Below are positions 24,628-34,848 of a DNA stretch of 64,000 bases, one piece after another. The notes beneath the pieces are model-generated. The model saw only the letters and a program-made list of their open reading frames with translations. It made no database searches and had not been told where the DNA came from. The DNA is taken from NCBI GenBank assembly GCA_032158295.1, contig CM063252.1:12017337-12081336 (forward strand). Reading direction: 5' to 3'. The stretch comes from Pycnopodia helianthoides. Lineage: Eukaryota > Echinodermata > Asteroidea > Forcipulatida > Asteriidae. Within the stretch, counting starts at the first letter, position 1, and every line of letters begins with the position of its first letter. The translations under genes were made by a program, and so were the position numbers.

Positions 24628-24889
24628 CTGTTCTCGGGTGAATCAACTTGCACACCAATTTGTCTGGATCTGCCATTGGAGAGCTATAGCATGACCCTCC
24701 TTTGTGTGAAATAGTCAGTTGGGATGTAGGACTCTTCTTCTGTGCTGTATTAAATTGATGCATAGTTCTAGATCCAAATTATTGGTAGTACTAAGACTAA
24801 AGTGAGAGTCCTCTGGAGCTAGGTTGGACATACGGCCCCCCTACGCGTCGATCATACTATTTCGACGTTCCCTTTCTTAGCCTTTTAAA

Positions 24890-24990
24890 AGATATGGTGG
24901 ACACTATAGGAGTGCACTGTTTGGTTTGGGTGTATACAGACAAAATTTACTCAAACCTCATAGTGTCATAGTATTGAGTCCGCCATATCT
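24890..24990. mobile_element. Short palindromic element (AGATATGGTGGACAC ends)
   Basis: AGATATGGTGGACACTATAG at the left is mirrored by GAGTCCGCCATATCT at the right, over about 101 bp, with a second inner pair (ACACTATAG / CTCATAGTGT). It may be a small MITE. Confidence 0.45.
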
Positions 24991-25347
24991 CAAAATGGCG
25001 TATTGAATCGCCCCGCCCCTCCCTTCCACATTTTCGAAATGAGCGCTGTAAAACAACATACTTTAGATGGGCTTGCAAAATGAACGACGACGACCACCAA
25101 GCACTGATTGTAACGTCGATTTGTTACCACACCACCATTAAAAAATAACTAAATTGAATTTCAAAAGATGTAAGCTTACTTGTGTTCTCTCTCTCTCATT
25201 TGAAAGGTCAATATAACATGTCACCTCGAGGTGATCCTTAACGTTTATTATAACCGGATTAGGGTGCGGTGTTGTTTCGCGCTTTCCTCTATTTACAAAT
25301 GATCAAATTTACATATTTTCTGTCTTTTTCCCCCTTTCTTTTCACAG

Positions 25348-25572
25348 ACGGAGAGAGATCGAGTCTCATCCGCTCGAAACATCCGCCGTGAATTCAGATG
25401 AGGAGGCAGGGTCGAGTCTCCTGCTTGGGAGACTACAGCCGGAGACTGAGCCTCGACGGAAGCAAAGTCAACATCCCCGTTTGGATACATTAACCAAGGC
25501 ATGCCCGCCCATAAATAATCACCAGACCGTCTTAGCAAGAGACAGCACAATGCACAACTTTCGGAGCAAAAG
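25348..25572 (+). other. Candidate spliced exon, open through 75 codons, unrecognised
   Basis: A strong acceptor (TTTTTCCCCCTTTCTTTTCACAG-like pyrimidine tract ending at 25347) and a strong donor (AAAAG/GTAAGA at 25572/25573) bound exactly 225 bp. The frame starting at 25349 has no stop. It gives a hydrophilic, Glu/Ser/Arg-rich peptide containing NSDEEAGSSLLLGRLQPE and ending MHNFRSK. An ATG at about 25551 could start a protein continuing into a next exon. The segment also folds: AGTCTCC and GGAGACT copies make two competing hairpins around 25411-25455, closed by GTCGAG / CTCGAC. I recognise no family and see no partner exon. It could be coding, a 5' exon or a non-coding RNA exon. Confidence 0.35.
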
Positions 25573-26161
25573 GTAAGACATCTGGATTAAAACAAGGGCT
25601 CGAAGGGATTCGGTCAAGGCGCCTTGTAACTCGAGAGCTACGCGATATTTTGACAAACGTATCTACCTTGGTCTCCAATTTCATACCGTTAGCCATTGGT
25701 GGTACCAACCCTCTGGTATCCTATAAGCACCCTGATCATACAGTGTTTTACCAAGCAGCGAGTAAAGCCAATGTCGCGGGGGACACCTGAAAGATTCCAC
25801 CCTATTATTTGATAACAATTAGAAAATGGTCCACACCGTTTGGTCGGCACTGGGGCGTCGTGTTGATCTTTCATTTTCTACTCGTAATTATTTGCGAGTC
25901 GGATGCAAAAAGCGTTCCCCTCCAGATATTTCAAATTGTAAAGAAACCGGCAACGGGCAATTATATGCAAGATCAATAAGCTAGGATCCATGGTGAATCG
26001 TATTAAGTGTGTTGGTGGAGAACTACACAGTCACGTTAATTAGATCTCAAAGCAGCGGCACTTGCCTCGCATAATGATGAACGGTTCTCTCTTGTTTAAA
26101 AACTGACGACAACTCTAGTTAGCCGAGTTACCGTACGCTAGCTTTTTTGAAAAGAACTTAA
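25573..26161. other. Intergenic, nothing recognised
   Basis: No transposon ends, coding signal or tandem repeat that I can support. Confidence 0.4.
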
Positions 26162-26430
26162 AGGTATAGGGTCATAGATTGGTTTTTTGTCAACGTAAGG
26201 CTGATTTATAGGCCGAATTGTCAATGAAGATATATTACGTCACCTGTGAAAGTTGCAGCTTAATACAGTGTCTACTTGTTGAGAAAACAGCAACAACAAG
26301 TTCACGGTATTTTCATCAAGAGTGTTTGGCGAGGTGACCAACTGCATCTCTGGACGCAGCATTCACAAAAGAACACCACGGAAATAGGAATCTCCAAAAC
26401 TCGCCTTGAGGCGAACTTATAGGGCGATTC
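26162..26430. mobile_element. TTAA-type MITE, subfamily E, copy 1 (right end lost)
   Basis: Left end AGGTATAGGGTCATAGATTGG follows TTAA at 26158-26161. The centre carries TCGCCT-TG-AGGCGA at 26401-26414. Blocks such as GTCTACTTGTTGAGAAAACAGC recur inverted at 37140-37342. The right half is missing. Confidence 0.6.
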
Positions 26431-26832
26431 AAATTGTTTGACATACTTTGATTAATGTCTAAGCAACGGGGGCATTTTACACGAAGTCATTTCGCAGAAT
26501 GCCTACCACCATTACCATTGATCTTTATAACTGTGAGCTTTCGGATAGAAATTACAAATTGTTCTCGGTCTTCATTACACTTACTACATAGACGAATGAT
26601 TGGTCAAAAACGGCCACTGACTCTCCCCTATATACGCGACTATCGGGCCCCGCTGGCGAATTTTTTTTCCCAAACGACATTGCTATGATGACCTTTTTTT
26701 TATGATTTTTTTTTTTTTTTTCCCGATCGGAATGCGGATGTTGGAAAGAAATAAAATATACAAAAAAGGTAAATAAAAAAAAAGTTTGGGAAAAAAATTC
26801 GCGCCCCGCTGGCATCGTAGATTCTAGACCAG

Positions 26833-27412
26833 GGCCCAATTTCATAGAGTTGCTTAAAGGAACATTACAGAATTGGTAAGATTTTTTTTTGTAAAATATA
26901 CTTTTTGATCACAGATGAACATAAAACTTACACGGTCTAATGATGATGATAGTAGAAAACATCCCTTGAAATATTTCTGTCTGGAATGCCATATTTGATG
27001 AGAAATGAATAAACTAATTTTCCGATTGGAGTTTATCGCTCAGTGAGCGTTTTATTCCGTGTTGAAGCTATATGATTTCATGCAAATGTGTAATCGGTTT
27101 TTCACTATTTTCTCGTGACCCAGATGACCGATCGATCTCAAACTTCTACAGGTTTGTTAGTTTATGTATATGGTGAATTACATAAAGTGCTTACACTGCC
27201 AGCAACTGTTTTGTTAGCAAAAACCAATTCTGTAATGTTCCTTTAAGCAGAGAATATTGCTGATTAATTTTCTGCTAAGCAGAAAAGAGCAGGACACCAG
27301 TCACAAATTTTAATTGTGACATGGTAGTTTGGCTGGTAACCTTATTCTGGTAAGCATAATTTTCTTGTGCTTAGCTACTTTTTGTGCTTAAGCAGCTCTA
27401 TGAAATTGGGCC
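26833..27412. mobile_element. Family B MITE, copy 6, interrupted
   Basis: GGCCCAATTTCATAGAG to CTATGAAATTGGGCC, flanked by CAG at 26830-26832 and CAG at 27413-27415. A 385-bp TTAA element splits it. The right flank is directly followed by the left end of family A copy 4. Confidence 0.88.
26858..27242. mobile_element. TTAA-type MITE, subfamily D, copy 1 (nested)
   Basis: 385 bp with ends AGGAACATTACAGAATTGGT and ACCAATTCTGTAATGTTCCT, flanked by TTAA at 26854-26857 and 27243-27246. The centre has CGCTCA-G-TGAGCG at 27037-27049. It is inserted in the GCTTAAGC of family B copy 6. Confidence 0.92.
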
Positions 27413-27413
27413 C

Positions 27414-27847
27414 AGACCTTTCTATTGCAACGTCACAGCCCGAGTTTTTGCCAACCAAGGTTGGAAAACTATGGGAAGCCATAAATGCAAAGCCAAGATA
27501 GATACAACAGTTTGTGACAATTTTACCCAAGTACTAAAACAAAAATAGTATTGAAGTTGTTGGAAACAAAGCAACCCAATCATGGGATGTATTTTTGTTG
27601 GATTGAAAGTTTGCAGAAATGTTGAATTTGGCGTCAATATTCTGTTAACACGATTGAATGTTTTGCTACCATTAGGGCGTCCGTGCCAACCAGGGCCCAA
27701 TTGCATGGCTCTGCTTACCGCGGATTTCTGCGCTTACGTATCATAGAATTATGTGCTACAAGGGCTCCGTAAGCGCAGAATTCCGCGGTAAGCAGAGCCA
27801 TGAAATTGGGCCCAGCACGGTTTGTTTATCCACAATAGAAAGGTCTA
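27414..27847. mobile_element. Family A MITE, copy 4, interrupted
   Basis: From AGACCTTTCTATTGC to CAATAGAAAGGTCTA, carrying the same internal blocks as the other family A copies. A 119-bp hairpin element with CAG duplication splits it at 27694-27812. Confidence 0.85.
27694..27812. mobile_element. Short hairpin member of family B (nested)
   Basis: 119 bp, almost entirely an inverted repeat. The left arm GGCCCAATTGCATGGCTCTG continues to GCGCTTACG and is mirrored by CGTAAGCGCAGAATTCCGCGG and on to ATGAAATTGGGCC. The arms are about 45 bp with a loop of about 30 bp. The flanks are CAG at 27691-27693 and 27813-27815. The empty site CCAACCAGCGCGG is seen in family A copy 2. Confidence 0.9.
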
Positions 27848-28496
27848 TACACAGTCTACAGTTGGGATTCTTTTAGCGTTTCCTTTGTGCAAAGTCGAAT
27901 CTGAAGTGTGATCATATTTTAGGGAACGTACACACGAATAAATACTAAATTAAAATGTAACAGATATCAAAACTGACTATCATTGTATTTACCAAAGAGG
28001 TTTGTTAAAATGTTATTTTCAGACAGATGAATTTCATGGTCTGAAGATGGCATGACTCAAATGTTTTGTTGTCGATTAGGCTTTTTTATATTTTTTAAAT
28101 AGCTTCAAACAAAAAGAGTAACACAAAAATACTTGCACGATTTGTTTTTCATAGCTGTGTTTTGATAAAAATTCGAAAAGTGCGTAATCGTTTATCTTGT
28201 TTACAATTGTTTATTTCAAAAACCACAGTAATAAAACGGGACAGTTTGACTTATTTATTTTTTGCCATAACTCATTTTTATACACTGAATGATAAGAAGA
28301 GCTATTAATGAGCGTTCCGGGGGCAGCAGAGTGATGTTTACCGATAGTGTCGAAAGTTCCGGACGGCCTTGATTTACGGGATGTCCCCGGATCGAATGTG
28401 GACCCGTGAGAGAAAAAGTACATGAACTTGTTGAAATTTCATCTCTAAACTTGGCTGGATACCTGGGCAAATCTTATTCTAAGCAGAACTGTACTG
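27848..28496. other. Intergenic, AT-rich
   Basis: No gene or repeat end recognised. Confidence 0.4.
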
Positions 28497-28685
28497 TGGA
28501 CTTTTATCATCGTGCGGCCATCTTGATTTTCTCCTGTTCAACTCAATGTCATCAAAACCGAGGCTGGAAGGAAAAAAATAGTCTGGTTCATTTGTGTACA
28601 GTGAACATTAGCGTCCGTTACTGTTACTGGATACAGGGAACAATGACCGAGATGGTGGCAGCATGGTGTTGTTATAAGCAGTTAA
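28497..28685. mobile_element. Family L MITE (GACCTTTATCATG-type ends), copy 2
   Basis: GTGGACTTTTATCATCGTGC at the left, then AACCGAGGCTGGAAGGA and GGATACAGGGAACAATGACC in the interior. The same blocks occur inverted in the element at 36915-37069. The right end (GGTGGCAGCATGGTGTTGTTATAA) is weaker. An open frame that crosses this element is therefore not a gene. Confidence 0.6.
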
Positions 28686-28879
28686 CAATGCTTCAAGACA
28701 TTTTTTTTTACAAAGAGTGTTGGGAAATCTCACTCACCCACTCTAGCTTTGCTGAGATGTAGAACCAAGAGCTCGCGTTCTGCATCTCTTTGGAACTCAT
28801 TGACTGATGCATGTTTCCCTCCATCCTATACAATCTAGACTGTTATAAGAGGAATATCATTTCCTACCTTCAGCCCCAT

Positions 28880-28975
28880 TGAGTTATTTTCATTTTGAAT
28901 TTTTTCTTTGTGTAGCCCTTACCAAGAGTGGCTTTTAGCCTTGCTTTGGGCGAAATTGCATTAAAGAATAAAAAA
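28880..28975 (+). mobile_element. Possible 3' tail of a non-LTR retroelement
   Basis: GCTTTGGGCGAAATTGCATT is followed by AAAGAATAAAAAAAC. This resembles the 3' end and A-rich tail common to CR1/L2-like retroelements. No coding part is present upstream. The call rests on pattern resemblance only. Confidence 0.3.
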
Positions 28976-29481
28976 ACTACAAATTACAAAAATTTCAATA
29001 ATTATTTTACATATAAACAAATCAGTGTAAGATAACAAAGGCCTGCATCGCTTACGGTATATTTGATTTGTCAAGCTAAAGTCACGATGAAGATAATTAG
29101 ACCAGTAGTTTATTTATTTACTTATTTCTGCGTTACTTTCAGTCTGCAAGCTCACCGATTATCAAGTTTCCACCCATACAAACCCTCTAGAGAAGTAGTT
29201 TGCTTTTGAAACTACTGTCAAAGACCTGAAAATAGCATCTGAAGACCTATACAAACCATTGTTGCTTATTTCGATTGCCGCACTCGAATTGAGGCCAATA
29301 TGAACATGCACAAAAATCAAAGAAAATCACAGCTTGTCATTTTAGTTGTTGCCTGTCATTTTTGTTGTTTTCACTAAAATGAGACTAACAAATTGAATGA
29401 ATTCTTTTGTACGATAAGTTTGTTGAAAACTGTGGAATTAATTTAATTTTCAAATAACCAGTGGTGTATACTTCCCTTTAA

Positions 29482-29861
29482 GGCAGGCTATACTTTTGGT
29501 AATTGTCAAAGAGTCTAGTATCCGCACTTGGTGTATCCCAACATATGCATAAAATAACAAACCTGTGAACATTTGGGCTCAATTGGACATCGAAGTTGCA
29601 AGAAAATAATGAAAGAAAAAACAGCCTTGTTGCATAGAATTATGTGGTCAAATGCCTCACTGAGAAAGGCTTCATGCCTGAAGCCTTTCTCAGATTGAAA
29701 TAGTTTAGTGAGAAATTACCTCTTTCTCCAAAACTACATTACTTCAGAGGGAGTCGCTTCTCACAATGTTTCATACTTTCAACAGCTCTCAGGTGCTCCT
29801 TACCAAGTAAGTTTTTATGGTAATGTATTTCCTGAGTAATTACCAAAAGTATCCACTCCCT
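29482..29861. mobile_element. TTAA-type MITE, subfamily C, copy 3
   Basis: About 380 bp between TTAA at 29478-29481 and TTAA at 29862-29865, with ends GGCAGGCTATACTTTTGG and CCAAAAGTATCCACTCCC-type. It shares flanking modules with copy 2. The central hairpin at 29660-29693 has perfect 15-bp arms (CTGAGAAAGGCTTCA / TGAAGCCTTTCTCAG) unrelated to the hairpin of copy 2. Confidence 0.85.
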
Positions 29862-29865
29862 TTAA

Positions 29866-31393
29866 TACACAATCTTGTCAAAAACAAATAACAAATAAAT
29901 TAATACAAACACAAAGTGTTTGGAAACAATGCAAATAAACTTCGATATGCTTTTCAGATGGTTAATGGACTTAAACGAACCTTGCCGGCTAAGCCTATAA
30001 ATCAAATGTATACCCCCTTCAAATTCTAGCCCCGCCCATCAAGGGAAAAACGTGATGATTTCTTAAACATAAAATTAAACCACACGTATAATAATGGTTT
30101 TCTCCTCGCCCTAATAAGGAAATTTATTACGGTTGCCATTCCCTAGCAACATGAGTCTTATATTATAAATGATATCCCTCATACTGCACTTTGGAGGTAG
30201 CCAGTAATCCCCATGATCTGATGTTCTGTTGTTAGAGGGTGTTCCACGTCCGGCGGGGCAGCGTGACGAGCCATGAATAAGCACCGTGGAGAAACGCCGA
30301 AGGTCCCCGATCAAAGGAGCCGCTGGGGCCGCTGGCTGTAAATCTCCCGTGTAAAGAGGACCCAGTGTTGTATTAATGATGTTCTTCACACCAAACAAGC
30401 CCACCTTTCGACCATATGGGTGATAAATAAGAGCATGGGGGTGACGGGCGGAATTCTAGGCACAGGTGAGCTTGAGACCATTTTCATTCTGTTGCACGTT
30501 TTGGTGGTTTCATTGAGACTAGTATCACGACTCTTCCCCGTGTGTGCAGGGACACTATACTCTCTTCAAGTTTCAGACTGTTATTCGCTCTAGTCGATCA
30601 GTGAAACTAGGGACAAAATCATATGTAGTTGTTGCTAGTTTCAATCGATGAGAGTGAGTTTCAAATTAAAACTTTAACGGAGAGCAGTTGTTACACAAAT
30701 GTGTAAACCATAAGTGCTAGGTTCATGAAGTATAGTGTAAAATAAGTATGAATTGGCGAATTTGGAATAAGAATTTCAAAAAACTTGTAGCTGACCAAGA
30801 GTTACTTAATAATATTAAAGAACTATTTCAACAAAATGTACACCAGCAATTATTACGAAAGTTACCTGATAAAGACATAGGTACCATCGACCGAAACGAG
30901 ATACGAAATTAACAATATGCACAAAACACAAGCCGTTTATAAGATTACCTGCCATGCAAGAAATACCCTATTATGAGTATTAACGTCAGTTTATTCGAAA
31001 AGAGTATAACGTTCGTACCATGTTCATACCACCAACATGGAAGACAAACCTATCTGATAAGTTTACAATCACCTCCAGTCTGGCCATGGTTTTGATATTA
31101 AAATGCAAAACAAACAAACAAACAAACAAACAAACAAATAAACAACAAAACAGTATCGAATGATTCAGACTTTGGTAACAACATTTTATAAGAACTATGA
31201 TCTCATGAGGTCTTTCATTAGTATATTGATGCTGTTTTTAAGTATATCGTCTAAATGACCATATATACACAACATTATAATAATAACACAAAAAGATAAA
31301 TAAGTATATAAGTAAAAAATAATTAAATAAATAAATAAATGGAAACAAACTTTTAAAAAACACACCTAAGAGTTGAGAGGTAAAATTTGTTTG
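29866..31393. other. Intergenic, with an AAAC microsatellite
   Basis: AAAC repeat at about 31107-31149. A GC-richer patch lies at 30240-30360. No coding signal is supported. Confidence 0.4.
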
Positions 31394-31397
31394 TTAA

Positions 31398-31738
31398 AGC
31401 ACAATGTACAACAATGGTTATTGTCAGAGACCAATATCTGCACTTTATGTGGCCCAACATATACATGAAATAAAAAAATGCTAAAAGTTTAAGCTCAATT
31501 GGTCTTCGGAGTCACGAGAAAATAGTGAAAAACCCCATTATATGTTTTCTCTATTTTCAAACATCGGGTTCTGGACACGCGAGATAAAACTAATTGTTTT
31601 ACTCATTTCCTAAAAACTATATTCAAGCAAAACTATTTCAAGGGAAGTTTTCCACCATGACCATCTTTATGCCGCGTTAAGTTACGTGCAAATCTGTGAA
31701 CAGTTAGATTTTCAATCTTACCAATGTTGTGCACACCC
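31398..31738. mobile_element. TTAA-type MITE, subfamily G/F relative, copy 1
   Basis: TTAA at 31394-31397, then AGCACAATGTACAACAATGG. The interior block GTCACGAGAAAATAGTGAAAA is shared with subfamily F. The right end AATGTTGTGCACACCCT is followed by TTGA. Diverged copy of about 341 bp. Confidence 0.6.
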
Positions 31739-32644
31739 TTTGAATGGGAAGCCAGTAAATACTATATAAAATGATTATATGAGTATGCAAACTAGATGGG
31801 AATGTCGTAATTGTTTGTGTATAAACCACTATCGCATGAGAGTTTCTTTCCTTATGGCAAACAACACCCCATAAAGACTAAAGCATGGTTATTTCAAGTG
31901 ATTAGGCCTACCTGTGTTCAAGCTTCCAGGTGATATGTCTTATATTAATAGGCAGACTGATACTTTTGGAGTATATTGAAAATGTTGCGCTATAGTGCCA
32001 ATGAACACAAATCAAACTAGAAACGACTTCAGTATAGTATGTGTGTCTTTAGTATTCAGTGCAAGGGAATAAGTGATATTTGGCCATTGATGTTTAACAT
32101 GTGGGTTTATCATGGAGTTATTAGCGATTTGGTTGATTTTTATGCATCGTAATCTTGGGAGTGTCAGGCTCGTCTGAACAGTCGGAAGTACATTATCAAC
32201 CTCCCACCCAACTGGCATTTTAAGAATTGCTACGGCAGTTTGGTCACGGACCTTGTTTCCGATTTCCTTTATCATAATCCAGTCTTTTTGGATGAAAAAT
32301 ATACGACCTTGTCTAGTAATTTACACCTTGGATATATATATATATATATTCTGCGGCCGGCTGGCTTATGTGGCAGTCCGGCAGCGAGCCATAAACACAC
32401 CGTAAACTTGTGGGGTTTTACGGCCCGCTTCTCGGTGCTTTCTTTCGGAGAGGGTGACATTTACTGGCGTTGTTGGGTGCTATGAGTACTGTATAAGCTT
32501 GGCGTGGTTAGGCTGCCTGTGACGAGGCGGGGATATGACATTTATTAGTAACACCCGGATGCTGTCGGTGTAACGTGTGTGGCCTGTTTTCGAGCAACAT
32601 ATTTTTGAGTTTTTTTTTCTTTGTAGAAAAACCTTTTCAACAAG

Positions 32645-32872
32645 ATGAAGTTATTGTTTTTCGCTATTATTTGTTTGTTTGTTTATCACACCTGTATACC
32701 TTGTCTATGTTTGTCACAGTGTGAAGTAAACATTGGTTGTATCTGTATTCTTGTACATGTTTTGAGCATCTCAAATGCATTTTGTTTACCCCCTTTTTTA
32801 AAGACAAAATGTATAATGGGTAGTCAAAAAAATAAACTGATTAGCTTCATTTTGGAAGTTTCCTGGTTGTAA
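32645..32872 (+). CDS. Very tentative small secreted-peptide-like open frame
   Basis: Seventy-five codons start at ATG 32645. Just upstream is a good acceptor-like site (TTTTTTTTCTTTGTAG ending near 32626). The first 20 residues (MKLLFFAIICLFVYHTCIPC) look like a signal peptide, and the next part has several cysteines. T-rich DNA gives Leu/Phe/Cys by chance, and I recognise no peptide family, so this is probably noise. It is recorded only because acceptor, start and hydrophobic leader coincide. Confidence 0.1.
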   Translation: MKLLFFAIICLFVYHTCIPCLCLSQCEVNIGCICILVHVLSISNAFCLPPFLKTKCIMGSQKNKLISFILEVSWL

Positions 32873-34679
32873 AGTTCATGCCATACCAATCCTCCAGAGA
32901 AGTACTTACGTCTGAATTACTGTTACAGTCGTGAAAAAAACCACATGAAGATCACAAATGGAAGTTGCTAATTTCCATCGCCCTAATCGAAATAAGCCCG
33001 ATCTGAACGTGCATAAAATCCTTGTCAAAACATAATTTTTTTGTTGTTCTTCTTCTTTTTTCTTCTTCTCCCACTTCAATTAAACGTGACCACCGAATTC
33101 GACAAGTTGGTTGTTTAGTATTCATTGAAAACTAGAGTATTATAGGAATGACTTTGCTCTTACGAAGCTAGTGATTGTACTATCCCTTTAACTTTACCCA
33201 TTGTAATTGGTTAGAACAAAAGGTACGTCCGAAATCTCAAATTGAAGTTTTAGATTTGGTTAGATTAGATTCGGTTTATTGCAATATATACAAGTATACA
33301 ATAGAAATTGCCTTGGCTTTCGTGCTTAAAAAAGTAATTAAAATACAATAATTAGTAAAGTTTAAGAAATACAAATATTAAGACATTTAGACATTGATTT
33401 CCACCACAAAAGGTTGTCTATGTTAAGTTTGATTTGGTGATTATACAGTGGGTGTTTTATAAAACGTTTAACCTGCTTATATAAATTCACAAAATAAATA
33501 TTTGCACAACCACAATCATGGGTAATATTTTTCAAAGACTTTACTGTAACCAACAGAGATATATAGAGTAAACTCTTTGTAAAGCTTGTATCTGACAAAT
33601 TTGAGTATACCTTTAATTATTCGTTGACAAAGCATCGGAAAATTGATTTAGAAATAGTTCGGCAAAAATTTACATTCAGTAGTTTTCAGTATGTTGTTCA
33701 TAACGTGGACACTAACAAATTATGTACCTGTATGATGCAAAATGCGAAAGCACACTATGCAAAACCCTTGCAGGGATCCAGTATAAAGGCCTACGTTACA
33801 TTGGCCAATACCACTGAAGTGTTAAGTTGATATGAAGGGGGGGGAGCGCATAACAACTCACCGTCTATATTTTATCTTGCAAACTTCTTAAAACCACTTG
33901 CAGACTTAACTGCTCTCTGTTTTTCTTGTCGACTCCCCAGATGTTAAAAAAACATATACATTTTTAAAAACTTGATTGATGTAAAAACCGCATCGGGGAT
34001 CAAAGATTATTATTCTGGTTTTACACATTGGTTTCAAACAATATTTGGACTTGGTTTTCACCCTTCCAAATTCACCAGTCAAGCTCAGCAACTTCTTCCG
34101 AGAAACTAGTCCAAGCCTCGCCCTGTACAGATGGCGGTGTCCGAAATGCCAATCATCGTGTTTGGCTGTAAATTCTCCCCTTTTGTACAACACAGAAATT
34201 GGCAAACAGTTCAAGAGCGAAGTGTTTACCAAATTAACCACAGAACAAACCTTCCGGCTTCAACCATTGTCACGCAACGGGCAGAATGACCGACTGAAAA
34301 ACTCATAGCTGTATATACGACAATTCTGCAGTAACAGTTAACTGTTCATTTATCACTTTGTTCAAATCATCAGGACAAATTAACCAAGCCATCACTCTTT
34401 TTCTTTGTTTTCCCATGTCATTTAATTTTCGTTTACAAGGGACAAATATTTAACCAATGAATCCGGCCCGCCGCATCCGATTTATATAAATAAAAAAAAA
34501 AACAAGGATAAGGGAAAATACCTTTTTGGCGAATTTAAGGTGATTCTGGAAACTTGAGTGGGATCACAACAACGTAGTGTGCTGTGGTTTTAGCAATTTG
34601 AAGTGGTCATCATTCTGTTTCCGTTGAAGTACGATTTCATGAAGAATAGGTTTTCGATTAGTCCAAACGAATGCTGGTA

Positions 34680-34848
34680 CCGTCGTGCTTAAACTGCCGA
34701 AAAATATTATTCACTCGTTGAGACGTACATGCATAGCCAGCCCATTCACATGGCACTGTATTTTTTGCTGGTAGCCTTTTCCTGGCAAGCACAGTTTGTG
34801 CTTCAGTCATGTTTGTACTTATTTGAGCAGCTCTATGAAATTGGGCCC
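34680..34848. mobile_element. Decayed family B MITE
   Basis: The right terminal repeat is clear (GAGCAGCTCTATGAAATTGG to GCCC at about 34848). Internal words (GGTAGCCTTTTCCTGGCAAG) fit the family. The left end is lost. Confidence 0.55.

Noticed and set aside
28406..28762. 118-codon plus-strand frame
   Set aside because: It runs through a family L MITE (28497-28685) and has no domain or conserved motif.
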